Source of the DNA: Vineibacter terrae
GTDB lineage: Bacteria > Pseudomonadota > Alphaproteobacteria > Reyranellales > Reyranellaceae
NCBI RefSeq assembly: GCF_008039615.1
Contig: NZ_VDUZ01000038.1
Location: 31,301 to 95,300 of the forward strand
Direction of reading: 5' to 3'
Length of the DNA: 64,000 bases
The position numbers and the translations under genes were made by a program. The notes below the pieces were generated by a model. That model made no database searches and was not told the DNA's origin. It saw only the letters and a list, made by a program, of their open reading frames with translations. Below, in pieces: positions 1 to 7,423 of the stretch; position 1 is the first letter of the stretch, and each line of letters opens with the position of its first letter.

Positions 1-2
1 AT

Positions 3-506
3 AACGTCATCCAGGTGCGGTTTGGCGCCCCGCGTTCGCCGACGTCGGACTACACCATGGTGCCGCGCAACCACGCAGTGAGCGTCCTGCTGCTGATCCC
101 GAATGAGATCGCCACGCCCGCCGGCCAGCAGGTCGGATTGGTGCGGCTGTTCGGCAAGGTGTCGCTGCGCCATGCGACGGAAGGTGAACGGCTCCCGTTC
201 GACCGTGAGACCATCCGGCAGGAGGCGCGGCAGCTGCTGGCGCGATTGCTGAGCCCGCAGGAAGCCGACGACCTTGTGCGCAATTCGGAGGAATTCGACA
301 GGCTGGTTGGCCTGCTGGCGTCGGTCCAGCGGCAGGACGTTTGCGCGTTCGACGCCATCTTCGCCGCCACGCCGTATCGGAAGCGGGTGAGTGAGACGGT
401 CCTGTGGACGGCGCTCGCCGAGCTGAGTGTCAGGTCGGACTACCTCTCGGCGTCATTCGAGGTGCCACCGCCTGCGTCCACGGCAGCCAGATCGGCGACG
501 CGCTGA
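3..506 (+). CDS. hypothetical protein, 5' end cut by the window edge
   Basis: The reading frame is open from the first bases of the window, so the true start lies upstream; an internal GTG at 15 is only a fallback start. About 167 residues are visible. The middle part (LPFDRETIRQEARQLLARLL) looks like a charged alpha-helical stretch and the C-terminus is low-complexity Pro/Ala/Ser. I see no signal peptide, membrane segment or catalytic motif and do not recognise the family. The next gene on the same strand starts 31 nt after the stop, so the two probably share a transcript and possibly a function. No function can be assigned from the sequence. Confidence 0.6.
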   Translation, partial: NVIQVRFGAPRSPTSDYTMVPRNHAVSVLLLIPNEIATPAGQQVGLVRLFGKVSLRHATEGERLPFDRETIRQEARQLLARLLSPQEADDLVRNSEEFDRLVGLLASVQRQDVCAFDAIFAATPYRKRVSETVLWTALAELSVRSDYLSASFEVPPPASTAARSATR

Positions 507-537
507 CGGCGCCAGCTTGTAACCAGGGGAGAAGCAG

Positions 538-2022
538 ATGACCCATGCCCTTGTCGGAAACATGCAAGCCTGCATCGATGATGCTCGACGCGCGATCCTC
601 GATGGCGAGGAAGGGCCGCCCGATCCCATCGACTTCGGCAACCTGCGCGCGCGCCTGGCGGCCAGCGAACGACAGCTGCCGCCCGTCTACCGGCAGCGCG
701 TCGCATCGCCGTTCGGCCAGGCGCTCGATCAGCTGGGATCCGCCGGCTTCACTGACATGCTGCTGCGCGATGCGGCGCGCGAGCGTGAGGCCGGGCTGGT
801 GCTCGACGTTGCCCATGCCATCCTCCAGAATGGCGAGGCTTACCAGGGCGTGGCCACGGACGCCTTCCAGGAGGTGGTGGCCGACCTCTACGACGGCTTT
901 CTCAGCGCCGAGGATCGGCGCGGCGTGCCACCGCCGGACCACGACGTGCTGTCGCCCCTGGTCAAGTGGGGCAAGCCCCAGTTCGGCCCGTATACCTGGC
1001 CGTCGGACGCGACGGAACGGCTGGGGGTCGAGGCCGCCATCGTCAGCCTGCCACCGGCGCATGGCCGCGGTGGCCTGCTGGCCTGGGCTGCGCTGGCGCA
1101 CGAGGCGGCGGGGCATGATGTGGTGCATGCCAACGACGGGTTGGAGTCGGAGCTGTCCGACAAGGTCCGCGCCGCCCTGTCGAAGTATCCGGCGCTCGCG
1201 GACTACTGGGCCGACCGCATGGATGAGACCGCGGCCGACGTGTTGGGCATCCTGAACATGGGGCCCTCCGCCGGGATCGGGTTGATCGGCTACTTCCGGG
1301 GCCTGCGTGCGGTGTTCGACGGGGTGGCCAGGCTGAGCAACGAAGCGTCGCCTTACGACCCCCATCCGGCGGACATCCTGCGCGGCTTCCTGGCCGCCGA
1401 GGTGGTGCGGCTGTGTCCCTTCGCTGGCAGGGATGCATGGGCCGATGCGATCCTGCAGGAGACGCTCCAGGACTGGGTGAACGGCCAGCTGCGCATCGCC
1501 GGAAAACCCATTGACCAGGCCACGGCGCGCAGCTCGGCCGAAGTCGTTGCGCAGGCGATTGCACAGAGCCACCTCACCGAGCTCGGTGGCCACAGCCTGG
1601 CCAGCATCCAGACCTGGCGAGACCGGGACGAGCAGATCGTCGATGCCCTGTGTCAGGCGCTCGGCGTGCCCGTCGGGTTGTCCGCCGAGCTGACGGGCGG
1701 CGTGTATGCCGCGCATGTCGTGGCAGCGGCCGTGAGGAGCGCGTTGCGCCCGGATGCCGACATCGCTCTGATCTTCACGCGCATGCTGCGGCTGCTGAAG
1801 CAGATGCATGACAGCAACCCGGCGTGGGGGCCGCTGTTCGTCATGCGCCGCGGCGATATCGCGCGCCATCGCATATGGCCGGGAACCGGCACGGGCGATG
1901 TTCCCGTCTTCGCTCGCGCACCGCAGCCAGCGCGTCCGCGTGCGCAGGGTCATGCCGCGCCGCGCAGCCGGGGGAACGTCCGGGACGCGGCGCGCGATCT
2001 CGAACGGGCCGCACCCGGCTAG
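538..2022 (+). CDS. predicted zinc metallopeptidase-like protein with HExxxH motif
   Basis: A 494-residue protein starting with ATG behind a GGGGAGAAGCAG SD region. The core carries HEAAGHDVVH (His188, Glu189, His193, with another His at 197) and, 37 residues after His193, MDETAADVLG (Glu230). Two His plus a downstream Glu in E-x-x-A-D context is the geometry of gluzincin metallopeptidases. The extra residue (HExxxH rather than HExxH) is otherwise known from dipeptidyl peptidase III (M49). A later DPHPADILR segment recalls the His-Pro-x-x-x-Arg region of M48-like enzymes. There is no signal peptide, so it is probably cytoplasmic. The C-terminal 60 residues are Arg/Pro/Ala-rich and likely disordered. 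Peptidase activity is inferred from the motifs only; it could be an inactive or unrelated metal protein. It is probably co-transcribed with the truncated gene before it. Confidence 0.6.
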   Translation: MTHALVGNMQACIDDARRAILDGEEGPPDPIDFGNLRARLAASERQLPPVYRQRVASPFGQALDQLGSAGFTDMLLRDAAREREAGLVLDVAHAILQNGEAYQGVATDAFQEVVADLYDGFLSAEDRRGVPPPDHDVLSPLVKWGKPQFGPYTWPSDATERLGVEAAIVSLPPAHGRGGLLAWAALAHEAAGHDVVHANDGLESELSDKVRAALSKYPALADYWADRMDETAADVLGILNMGPSAGIGLIGYFRGLRAVFDGVARLSNEASPYDPHPADILRGFLAAEVVRLCPFAGRDAWADAILQETLQDWVNGQLRIAGKPIDQATARSSAEVVAQAIAQSHLTELGGHSLASIQTWRDRDEQIVDALCQALGVPVGLSAELTGGVYAAHVVAAAVRSALRPDADIALIFTRMLRLLKQMHDSNPAWGPLFVMRRGDIARHRIWPGTGTGDVPVFARAPQPARPRAQGHAAPRSRGNVRDAARDLERAAPG

Positions 2023-2038
2023 CCCGGACGGCAAGGAA

Positions 2039-2062
2039 AACGCGCCGCTTTCGCGGCGCGTT
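2039..2062. terminator. bidirectional hairpin between convergent genes
   Basis: A perfect 10-bp stem (AACGCGCCGC / GCGGCGCGTT) with a TTTC loop lies between the stop of the metallopeptidase-like gene and the stop of the first binding-protein gene. On the plus strand the stem begins AA and ends TT, and the same holds on the minus strand, so it can serve both converging transcripts. The U tract is short. Confidence 0.65.
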
Positions 2063-2085
2063 CCGCAACAACTCGCGGGCGCGAG

Positions 2086-3279
2086 CTACTTCGCGACGAG
2101 CGGGCAGTTGCCGTCCTTCATCGGACGGTACGCCTGGTCGCCCGGCACCGTGGCGATCAGCTTGTAGATGTCGTCCTTGCCCTTGGATTCGGCGGGTGAC
2201 TTGACCTGGAACAGGTACATGTCGCGCACCAGGCGGCCGTCCTCGCGCAGCTTGCCGTTCTTGGTCATGACGTCGTTCACCGGCAATTCGCGCATCTTGG
2301 CCATGACGGCCTTGGCATCGTCGGTGCCGGCCGCCTGCACCGCCTTCAGGTAGTGCAGCGTCGAGCTGTAGACGCCGACCGTCAGCATGCTGGGCAGCTT
2401 GTCCTTGCGCTTGCGGTAGCGCGCCGTCCAGGCCCGGGTCTCATCGTTGAGGTCCCAGTAGAAGGCCTCGGTCAGCACCAGGCCCTGGGCCACGGGCAGG
2501 GTGAGCGACTGCACGTCGGTGGCGAACACCAGCAGGCCGGCCAGCTGCTGGCCGCCCTTGACGATGCCGAACTCGTTGGCCTGCTTGATGGCGTTGATGG
2601 TGTCGGCGCCGGCATTGGCCAGGCCGATGATCTTGGCCTTCGACGCCTGCGCCTGCAGCAGGAACGAGGAGAAATCCTGGGTCGACAGCGGATGCTTCAC
2701 GCCGCCCAGCACCTTGCCGCCGGCGGCGGTCACGACGGCCGTGACGTCACGCTCCAGCGCGTGGCCGAAAGCGTAGTCGGCAGTGAGGAAGTACCAGGAA
2801 TCGCCGCCCGACTTCACGACGGCCGAGCCGGTGACATGGGCCAGGGCATAGGTATCGTAGACCCAGTGCGCGCCGGTGGCGGAGCAGGCGGGGCCCGTCA
2901 GGTCGACCGACGCGGCGCCGGTGTTGATGTCGATCTTGCCCTTCTCCTGGGCGATCTTGCGCACCGCCAGCGCCACCGACGAGGTGCCGATGCCGGTGAT
3001 CATCGACACGCCGTCGACGTCGTACCATTTGCGCGCGATGGCGGCGCCGACATCGGGCTTGGTCTGATGGTCGGCCGACAGGATCTCGATCGGCCGGCCC
3101 AGCACCTTGCCGCCGAAATCGTCGATGGCCATCTGCATGGCCTCGACCTCGCCGATGGTGAGGTCGCCGTAGACGCCGGAGAAGCCTTCCATCACGCCGA
3201 TGCGCAGGGGCGCCTGGGCCCAGGCGCCGCCGGCCGACAGAGCGGCCAGGAAAAGGCCGCAGATCAGATGTTTCCTCAC
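2086..3279 (-). CDS. LIV-type ABC transporter substrate-binding protein, copy 1
   Basis: A periplasmic binding protein of the branched-chain amino acid (Peripla_BP_6, LivK-like) family, 397 residues. I chose the GTG at 3279 because GGAGG sits 7 nt upstream and it gives a clean signal peptide (VRKHLICGLFLAALSAGGAWA, cleavage before QAPLRIGV). This is the same length as copies 3 and 4. Conserved blocks shared with the other copies are LRIGVMEGFSGVYGDLT, KWYDVDGVSMITGI, LTGPACSATGAHW, DSWYFLTADYAFGHALERD and LSTQDFSSFLLQAQASKAKI. No permease or ATPase is adjacent. The orphan livGFHM operon 14 kb away is the obvious partner, by inference. The ligand is unknown; with the neighbouring CoA ligases and acyl-CoA dehydrogenases a carboxylate or aromatic acid is likelier than an amino acid. 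It is the last of four tandem paralogues. Confidence 0.9.
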   Translation of the reverse strand: MRKHLICGLFLAALSAGGAWAQAPLRIGVMEGFSGVYGDLTIGEVEAMQMAIDDFGGKVLGRPIEILSADHQTKPDVGAAIARKWYDVDGVSMITGIGTSSVALAVRKIAQEKGKIDINTGAASVDLTGPACSATGAHWVYDTYALAHVTGSAVVKSGGDSWYFLTADYAFGHALERDVTAVVTAAGGKVLGGVKHPLSTQDFSSFLLQAQASKAKIIGLANAGADTINAIKQANEFGIVKGGQQLAGLLVFATDVQSLTLPVAQGLVLTEAFYWDLNDETRAWTARYRKRKDKLPSMLTVGVYSSTLHYLKAVQAAGTDDAKAVMAKMRELPVNDVMTKNGKLREDGRLVRDMYLFQVKSPAESKGKDDIYKLIATVPGDQAYRPMKDGNCPLVAK

Positions 3280-3360
3280 GCGAATGCCTCCACTGCTTGA
3301 TTGGGCTTTGCCGCCATTTCCCCGCGTCGTCGGGAACAACGGTTGCCTTCACCTTAATGC

Positions 3361-3430
3361 GTGATCAGCGGACAGTCGCCGCCTTTCGTCGGACGATGAG
3401 CCTGATCGCCGGCACCGCGGCGATCAGTAG
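3361..3430 (-). pseudogene. relic of the 3' end of another binding-protein gene
   Basis: This 70-nt stretch between copies 1 and 2 resembles the last coding segment of the neighbouring genes, which encodes LIATVPGDQAYRPMKDGNCP. It keeps recognisable runs such as TGATCGCC, GGTGCCGG, TCGTCCGA and GCGACTGTCCGCTGATCA on the minus strand. Small deletions and substitutions destroy the frame. It sits 33 nt after the stop end of copy 2 and upstream of copy 1, where an extra tandem copy would have ended. This is direct sequence resemblance judged by eye; loss by deletion is inferred. Confidence 0.6.
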
Positions 3431-3455
3431 CGATCGTCGTTCGCCTACGGTCTGC

Positions 3456-4655
3456 TCAGTTCTTGACCAGCGGGCAGTTGCCGTCCTTCATCGGGCGATA
3501 GGCCTGGTCGCCGGGCACGGTGGTGACCAGCTTGTAGAGGTCGTCCTTGCTCTTGGACTCGGCCGGCGTCTTGACCTGGAAGACATGCATGTCGCGGACG
3601 AGACGCCCGTCCTCGCGCAGCTTGCCGTTCCTGGTCATCATGTCGTTGACCGGCAGCTCGCGCATCTTGGCCATCACGGCCTTGGCATCGTCGGTGCCGG
3701 CCGCCTGCACGGCCTTGAGGTAGTGCAGCGTGGCGCTGTAGGCGCCGGCGATCACCATGTTGGGCAGCTTGTCCTTGCGCTGGCGGAACTTGGCGGTCCA
3801 GGCCCGGGTCTCGTCGTTGAGATCCCAGTAGAACGCCTCGGTCAGGATCAGGCCCTGGGCGAGCGGCAGGGTCATCGCCTGGACGTCGGTGGCGAAGTTC
3901 ACCAGGGTGACCAGCTTCTGGCCGCCCTTGCCGATCGCGAACTCGTTGGCCTGCTTGATGGAGTTGACGGAGTCGGCGCCGCCGTTGGCCAGCGCGATGA
4001 TCTTGGCCTTCGATGCCTGCGCCTGCAGCAGGAAGGAGGAGAAATCCTGGGTCGACAGCGGATGCTTGACGGTGCCCACGATCTTGCCGCCGTTGGCGGT
4101 GACGACCGCGGTCAGGTCGCGCTCGATCGCATGCCCGAAGGCGTAGTCGGCGGTGAGCAGGAACCACGTGTCGTCGCCGGCCTTGGCCAGCGCCGAGCCG
4201 ACGACCCGCGCCAGGGCGTAGGTGTCGTAGACCCAATGCGCGCCGGTGGCGGAGCAGGCGGGACCCGTGAGGTCGACCGTGCCGGCGACGGTGTGGATGT
4301 CGATCTTGCTGCGCTCCTGGGCGATCTTGCGCACGGCCAGGGCCACCGACGAGGTGTCGATGCCGGTGATCATCGACACGCCGTCGACATCGTACCATTT
4401 GCGCGCAATGGCGACGCCGATATCGGGCTTGTTCTGGTGGTCGGCGCTCAGGATCTCGATCGGCCGGCCCAGCACCTTGCCGCCCATCTCGTCGACCGCC
4501 ATCTGGGCCGCCTCGACCTCGCCGCCGATGAGGTCCGAGAAGACGCCCGTGAACCCGCCGATGACCCCGATGCGCAGCGGGGCGGGGGCCTGCGCCCAGG
4601 CGCTGCCGACCGCCAATGACGCCAGCGCAAGGCCGGCGACGAGGATCTTCCTCAT
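3456..4655 (-). CDS. LIV-type ABC transporter substrate-binding protein, copy 2
   Basis: A paralogue of copy 1, 399 residues from the ATG at 4655. GGGGGAAG precedes the start and the signal peptide MRKILVAGLALASLAVGSAWA is followed by QAPAPLRIGVIGG. The extra Ala-Pro explains the two additional residues relative to copies 1, 3 and 4. The conserved core is kept (KWYDVDGVSMITGIDTSSVAL, LTADYAFGHAIERD, LSTQDFSSFLLQAQ). Differences cluster in the region after QANEFAIGKGGQKL and before LTEAFYWDLNDETRAW, where the ligand-contacting C-terminal lobe begins, which would fit altered ligand preference. It is exported to the periplasm. As with the other copies, it has no adjacent membrane components. Confidence 0.9.
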   Translation of the reverse strand: MRKILVAGLALASLAVGSAWAQAPAPLRIGVIGGFTGVFSDLIGGEVEAAQMAVDEMGGKVLGRPIEILSADHQNKPDIGVAIARKWYDVDGVSMITGIDTSSVALAVRKIAQERSKIDIHTVAGTVDLTGPACSATGAHWVYDTYALARVVGSALAKAGDDTWFLLTADYAFGHAIERDLTAVVTANGGKIVGTVKHPLSTQDFSSFLLQAQASKAKIIALANGGADSVNSIKQANEFAIGKGGQKLVTLVNFATDVQAMTLPLAQGLILTEAFYWDLNDETRAWTAKFRQRKDKLPNMVIAGAYSATLHYLKAVQAAGTDDAKAVMAKMRELPVNDMMTRNGKLREDGRLVRDMHVFQVKTPAESKSKDDLYKLVTTVPGDQAYRPMKDGNCPLVKN

Positions 4656-4699
4656 GTACTTCCCCCGATTTGATGTTACCGATGTCCGCTGTTCCGGAC

Positions 4700-4731
4700 G
4701 CGGCGAAGAACCACGCAAGATCCTTCGCCGC
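4700..4731. other. stem-loop between binding-protein copies 2 and 3
   Basis: GCGGCGAAG and CTTCGCCGC form a 9-bp stem around a 13-nt loop in the 94-nt spacer downstream of copy 3 and upstream of copy 2. No T run follows on the minus strand, so it may be an RNA-processing or stability stem rather than an intrinsic terminator. Confidence 0.4.
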
Positions 4732-4749
4732 GCCGGGATGAGATAAAGC

Positions 4750-5943
4750 CTAGTTCTTGATCAGCGGGCAGTTGCCGTCCTTCATCGGACGGTACGCCTG
4801 GTCGCCCGGCACCGTGGCGATCAGCTTGTAGATGTCGTCCTTGCCCTTGGACTCCGACGGCTTCTTCACCTGGAACAGGTACATGTCACGCACCAGGCGG
4901 CCATCCTCGCGCAGCTTGCCGTTCTTGGTCATCATGTCGTTGACCGGCAGCTCGCGCATCTTGGCCATCACGGCCTTGGGCTCGTCGGTGCCGGCTGCCT
5001 GCACCGCCTTCAGGTAGTGTAGCGTGGCGCTGTACGTGCCGGCGATGTTCATGTTGGGCAGCTTGTCCCTGAGCTTGCGGAACTTGGCTGTCCAGGCCCG
5101 GGTCTCGTCGTTGAGATCCCAGTAGAAGGCTTCCGTGAGCATCAGGCCCTGGGCAACCGGCAGGGATAGCGATATCACGTCGGTGGAGAACATCAGCAGG
5201 GCCGCCAGATGCTGGCCGCTGTCGGTGATGCCGAACTCGTTGGCCTGCTTGATGGCGTTGACGGTGTCGCCGCCGGCATTGGCGAGCGCGATGATCTTGG
5301 CCTTCGACGCCTGCGCCTGCAGCAGGAAGGACGAGAAATCCTGGGTCGAGATCGGGTGCTTGACGCTACCCACCACCTTGCCGCCGTTGGCGGTGACCAC
5401 CGCCGTCACGTCGCGCTCCAGGGCATGGCCGAAAGCATAATCGGCGGTCAGCATGTACCAGGTATCGTTGCCGGCCTTGGCCAGCGCCGAGCCCGTGACA
5501 TTGGCCAGCGCATAGGTGTCGAACACCCAATGGGCGCCGGTGGCGGAGCAGGCGGGGCCCGTGAGGTCGACCGTGCCGGCCGCGGTGTTGAGGTCGATCC
5601 TGCCCTTCTCCTGGGCGATCTTGCGCACCGCCAGGGCGACCGACGAGGTGTCGATGCCGGTGATCATCGACACGCCGTCGACGTCGTACCATTTGCGCGC
5701 GATGGCGGCGCCGATATCCGGCTTGTTCTGGTGGTCGGCCGACAGGACCTCGATCGGCCGGCCCAGCACCTTGCCGCCGACCTCGTCGACCGCCATCTGG
5801 GCCGCCTCGACCTCGCCCAGGGTGACGTCGGCATAGACGCCGGAAAAACCACCCATGACACCGATGCGCAGCGGCGCCTGCGCAAACGCGCCGCTCGCCG
5901 ACAATGCCGCCAGCACAAGGCCGGCCAGAAGCCCTTGACGCAT
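4750..5943 (-). CDS. LIV-type ABC transporter substrate-binding protein, copy 3
   Basis: A third tandem paralogue, 397 residues. The ATG at 5943 is preferred over a much longer open frame because GGATGGAG lies upstream and it yields the signal peptide MRQGLLAGLVLAALSASGAFA, cut before QAPLRIGVMGG. The family blocks KWYDVDGVSMITGI, LTGPACSATGAHW and LTADYAFGHALERD are intact. The substituted block ITDSGQHLAALLMFSTDVISLSL differs from the IGKGGQKL type of copies 2 and 4 and may mark ligand specificity. It is predicted to be a soluble periplasmic receptor for an ABC importer. It has no neighbouring permease; the livGFHM genes at 16.8-20.3 kb are candidates. Confidence 0.9.
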   Translation of the reverse strand: MRQGLLAGLVLAALSASGAFAQAPLRIGVMGGFSGVYADVTLGEVEAAQMAVDEVGGKVLGRPIEVLSADHQNKPDIGAAIARKWYDVDGVSMITGIDTSSVALAVRKIAQEKGRIDLNTAAGTVDLTGPACSATGAHWVFDTYALANVTGSALAKAGNDTWYMLTADYAFGHALERDVTAVVTANGGKVVGSVKHPISTQDFSSFLLQAQASKAKIIALANAGGDTVNAIKQANEFGITDSGQHLAALLMFSTDVISLSLPVAQGLMLTEAFYWDLNDETRAWTAKFRKLRDKLPNMNIAGTYSATLHYLKAVQAAGTDEPKAVMAKMRELPVNDMMTKNGKLREDGRLVRDMYLFQVKKPSESKGKDDIYKLIATVPGDQAYRPMKDGNCPLIKN

Positions 5944-5979
5944 GTTGAACGCTCCATCCCGAGATTTGGCTTTTTTTGT

Positions 5980-6020
5980 CCGTGCGCGGCGCGGGGCTGC
6001 TCGGCCATCGCCGCGCACGG
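5980..6020. other. strong stem-loop between binding-protein copies 3 and 4
   Basis: CCGTGCGCGGCG and CGCCGCGCACGG form a perfect 12-bp stem around a 17-nt loop. On the minus-strand transcript it follows copy 4 and is itself followed by an A7 run, not a U run. It could slow 3' decay or reduce read-through from copy 4 into copy 3. Confidence 0.45.
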
Positions 6021-6111
6021 GATGCTCAGGGCGCATGCGCGCCCGTTCATGCTCGATCCAGCAGCAGCGGCCATTCTGCCTGGCCCTGTGCTGTCGCGGC
6101 ACAGCCTCTGT

Positions 6112-7305
6112 CTAGTTCTTGATCAGCGGGCAGTTGCCGTCCTTCAGAGGACGGAAGGCCTGCTCGGCCGGGACCGTGGCGATCAGCTTGTAGATGTCGT
6201 CCTTGTCCTTGGATTCCGACGGCGCCTTGACCTGGAACAGGTACATGTCGCGCATCACCCGGCCGTCCTCGCGCAGCTTGCCGTCCTTCGTCATCATGTC
6301 GTTGATCGGCAGCTCGCGCATCTTGGCCATCACCGCCTTGGGCTCGTCGGTGCCGGCGGCCTGCACGGCCTTCAGGTAGTGCAGCGTGGCGCTGTAGACG
6401 CCGGCCGTCGTCATGTTCGGCACCTTGTCCTTGCGCTTGCGGAACTTGGCCGTCCATTCGCGGGTCTGGTCGTTGAGATCCCAGTAGAACGACTCGGTGA
6501 GCACCAGACCCTGGGCCGCGTTCAGCCCCAGCGCCTGCACGTCCGACGTGAACACCAGCAGGCCAGCCAGCTTCTGGCCGCCCTTGCCGATGCCGAACTC
6601 AGTAGCCTGCTTGATGCTGTTGATCGTGTCGGCACCGGCGTTGGCCAGCGCGATGATCTTGGCCTTCGACGCCTGCGCCTGCAGCAGGAAGGACGAAAAG
6701 TCCTGTGTCGAGATCGGATGCTTGACGCCGCCCACGACCTTGCCGCCCGCCGCGGTCACCACGGCGGTGACATCGCGCTCCAGGGCGTGGCCGAAGGCGT
6801 AGTCGGCGGTCAGGAAGAACCACGAATCGTTGCCGGCCTTGACCAGGGCCGAGCCGGTGACCTGGGCCAGCGCGTAGGTGTCGTAGGCCCAGGACGCGCC
6901 GGTCGCCGAGCACGCCGGTCCGGTCAGGTCGACCGTGGCCGAGCCGACATTGAGATCGATCTTGCCCTTCTCGGCTGCGACCCGGCGTACCGCGAGGCCC
7001 ACGGAAGAGGTGTCGATGCCGGTGACCATCGACACGCCGTCGACGTCATACCACTTGCGCACGATGGCGGCGCCGACATCGGGCTTGTTCTGGTGGTCGG
7101 CCTGCAGGATCTCGATCGGCCGGCCCAGCACCTTGCCGCCGACCTCGTCCGCGGCCATCTGCGCTGCTTCATACTGGCCGGCGGTAAGGTCGCCGTACAC
7201 GCCGGAGAACCCGGCCACCACACCGATCCGCAACGGCGCCTGGGCAAAGGCGCTGCCGGCAGTGAACAATGCCGCCAGCACGGCACCGGCAACTACGCGA
7301 TTCAA
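6112..7305 (-). CDS. LIV-type ABC transporter substrate-binding protein, copy 4
   Basis: First gene of the tandem array in the direction of transcription. I chose the TTG at 7305. It has AGGGAGG at good spacing, gives a clean signal peptide (NRVVAGAVLAALFTAGSAFA before QAPLRIGVVAG), and gives 397 residues, exactly the length of copies 1 and 3. The ATG at 7320 has no SD sequence, and its codons include that SD. It diverges most at YEAAQMAADEV, VRKWYDVDGVSMVTG and VFTSDVQALGLNAAQG, while keeping STQDFSSFLLQAQASKAKI. It is a periplasmic receptor of unknown ligand. Its promoter should lie in the 118 nt up to the end of the CoA-ligase gene, but I could not identify convincing -35/-10 boxes. Confidence 0.88.
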   Translation of the reverse strand: MNRVVAGAVLAALFTAGSAFAQAPLRIGVVAGFSGVYGDLTAGQYEAAQMAADEVGGKVLGRPIEILQADHQNKPDVGAAIVRKWYDVDGVSMVTGIDTSSVGLAVRRVAAEKGKIDLNVGSATVDLTGPACSATGASWAYDTYALAQVTGSALVKAGNDSWFFLTADYAFGHALERDVTAVVTAAGGKVVGGVKHPISTQDFSSFLLQAQASKAKIIALANAGADTINSIKQATEFGIGKGGQKLAGLLVFTSDVQALGLNAAQGLVLTESFYWDLNDQTREWTAKFRKRKDKVPNMTTAGVYSATLHYLKAVQAAGTDEPKAVMAKMRELPINDMMTKDGKLREDGRVMRDMYLFQVKAPSESKDKDDIYKLIATVPAEQAFRPLKDGNCPLIKN

Positions 7306-7423
7306 TGAAGCCTCCCTCATACACTAACGGTACGTGAAGGCGTTATAACACTTCGCTTGTCCGACGCCATAGCGGGGCCCGCCGCGATGCCTGCGACGTC
7401 CTGGCACCGCGCGCATGCGGCGG

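Noticed and set aside
430..2034. Long open frame on the strand opposite the HExxxH gene
   Set aside because: It mirrors the real gene codon for codon, is rich in Arg, Gly and His, and has no motif or SD. It is a typical antisense shadow in high-GC DNA.
5980..6020. Intrinsic terminator between binding-protein copies 3 and 4
   Set aside because: The stem is perfect, but the T run lies on the wrong side for minus-strand transcription, so it is recorded only as a stem-loop.
5209..7308. A 699-codon open frame running antisense through two binding-protein genes
   Set aside because: Its product repeats the same low-complexity pattern over each paralogue, which only reflects the sense-strand repeats. 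Both sense genes have signal peptides and SD sites.
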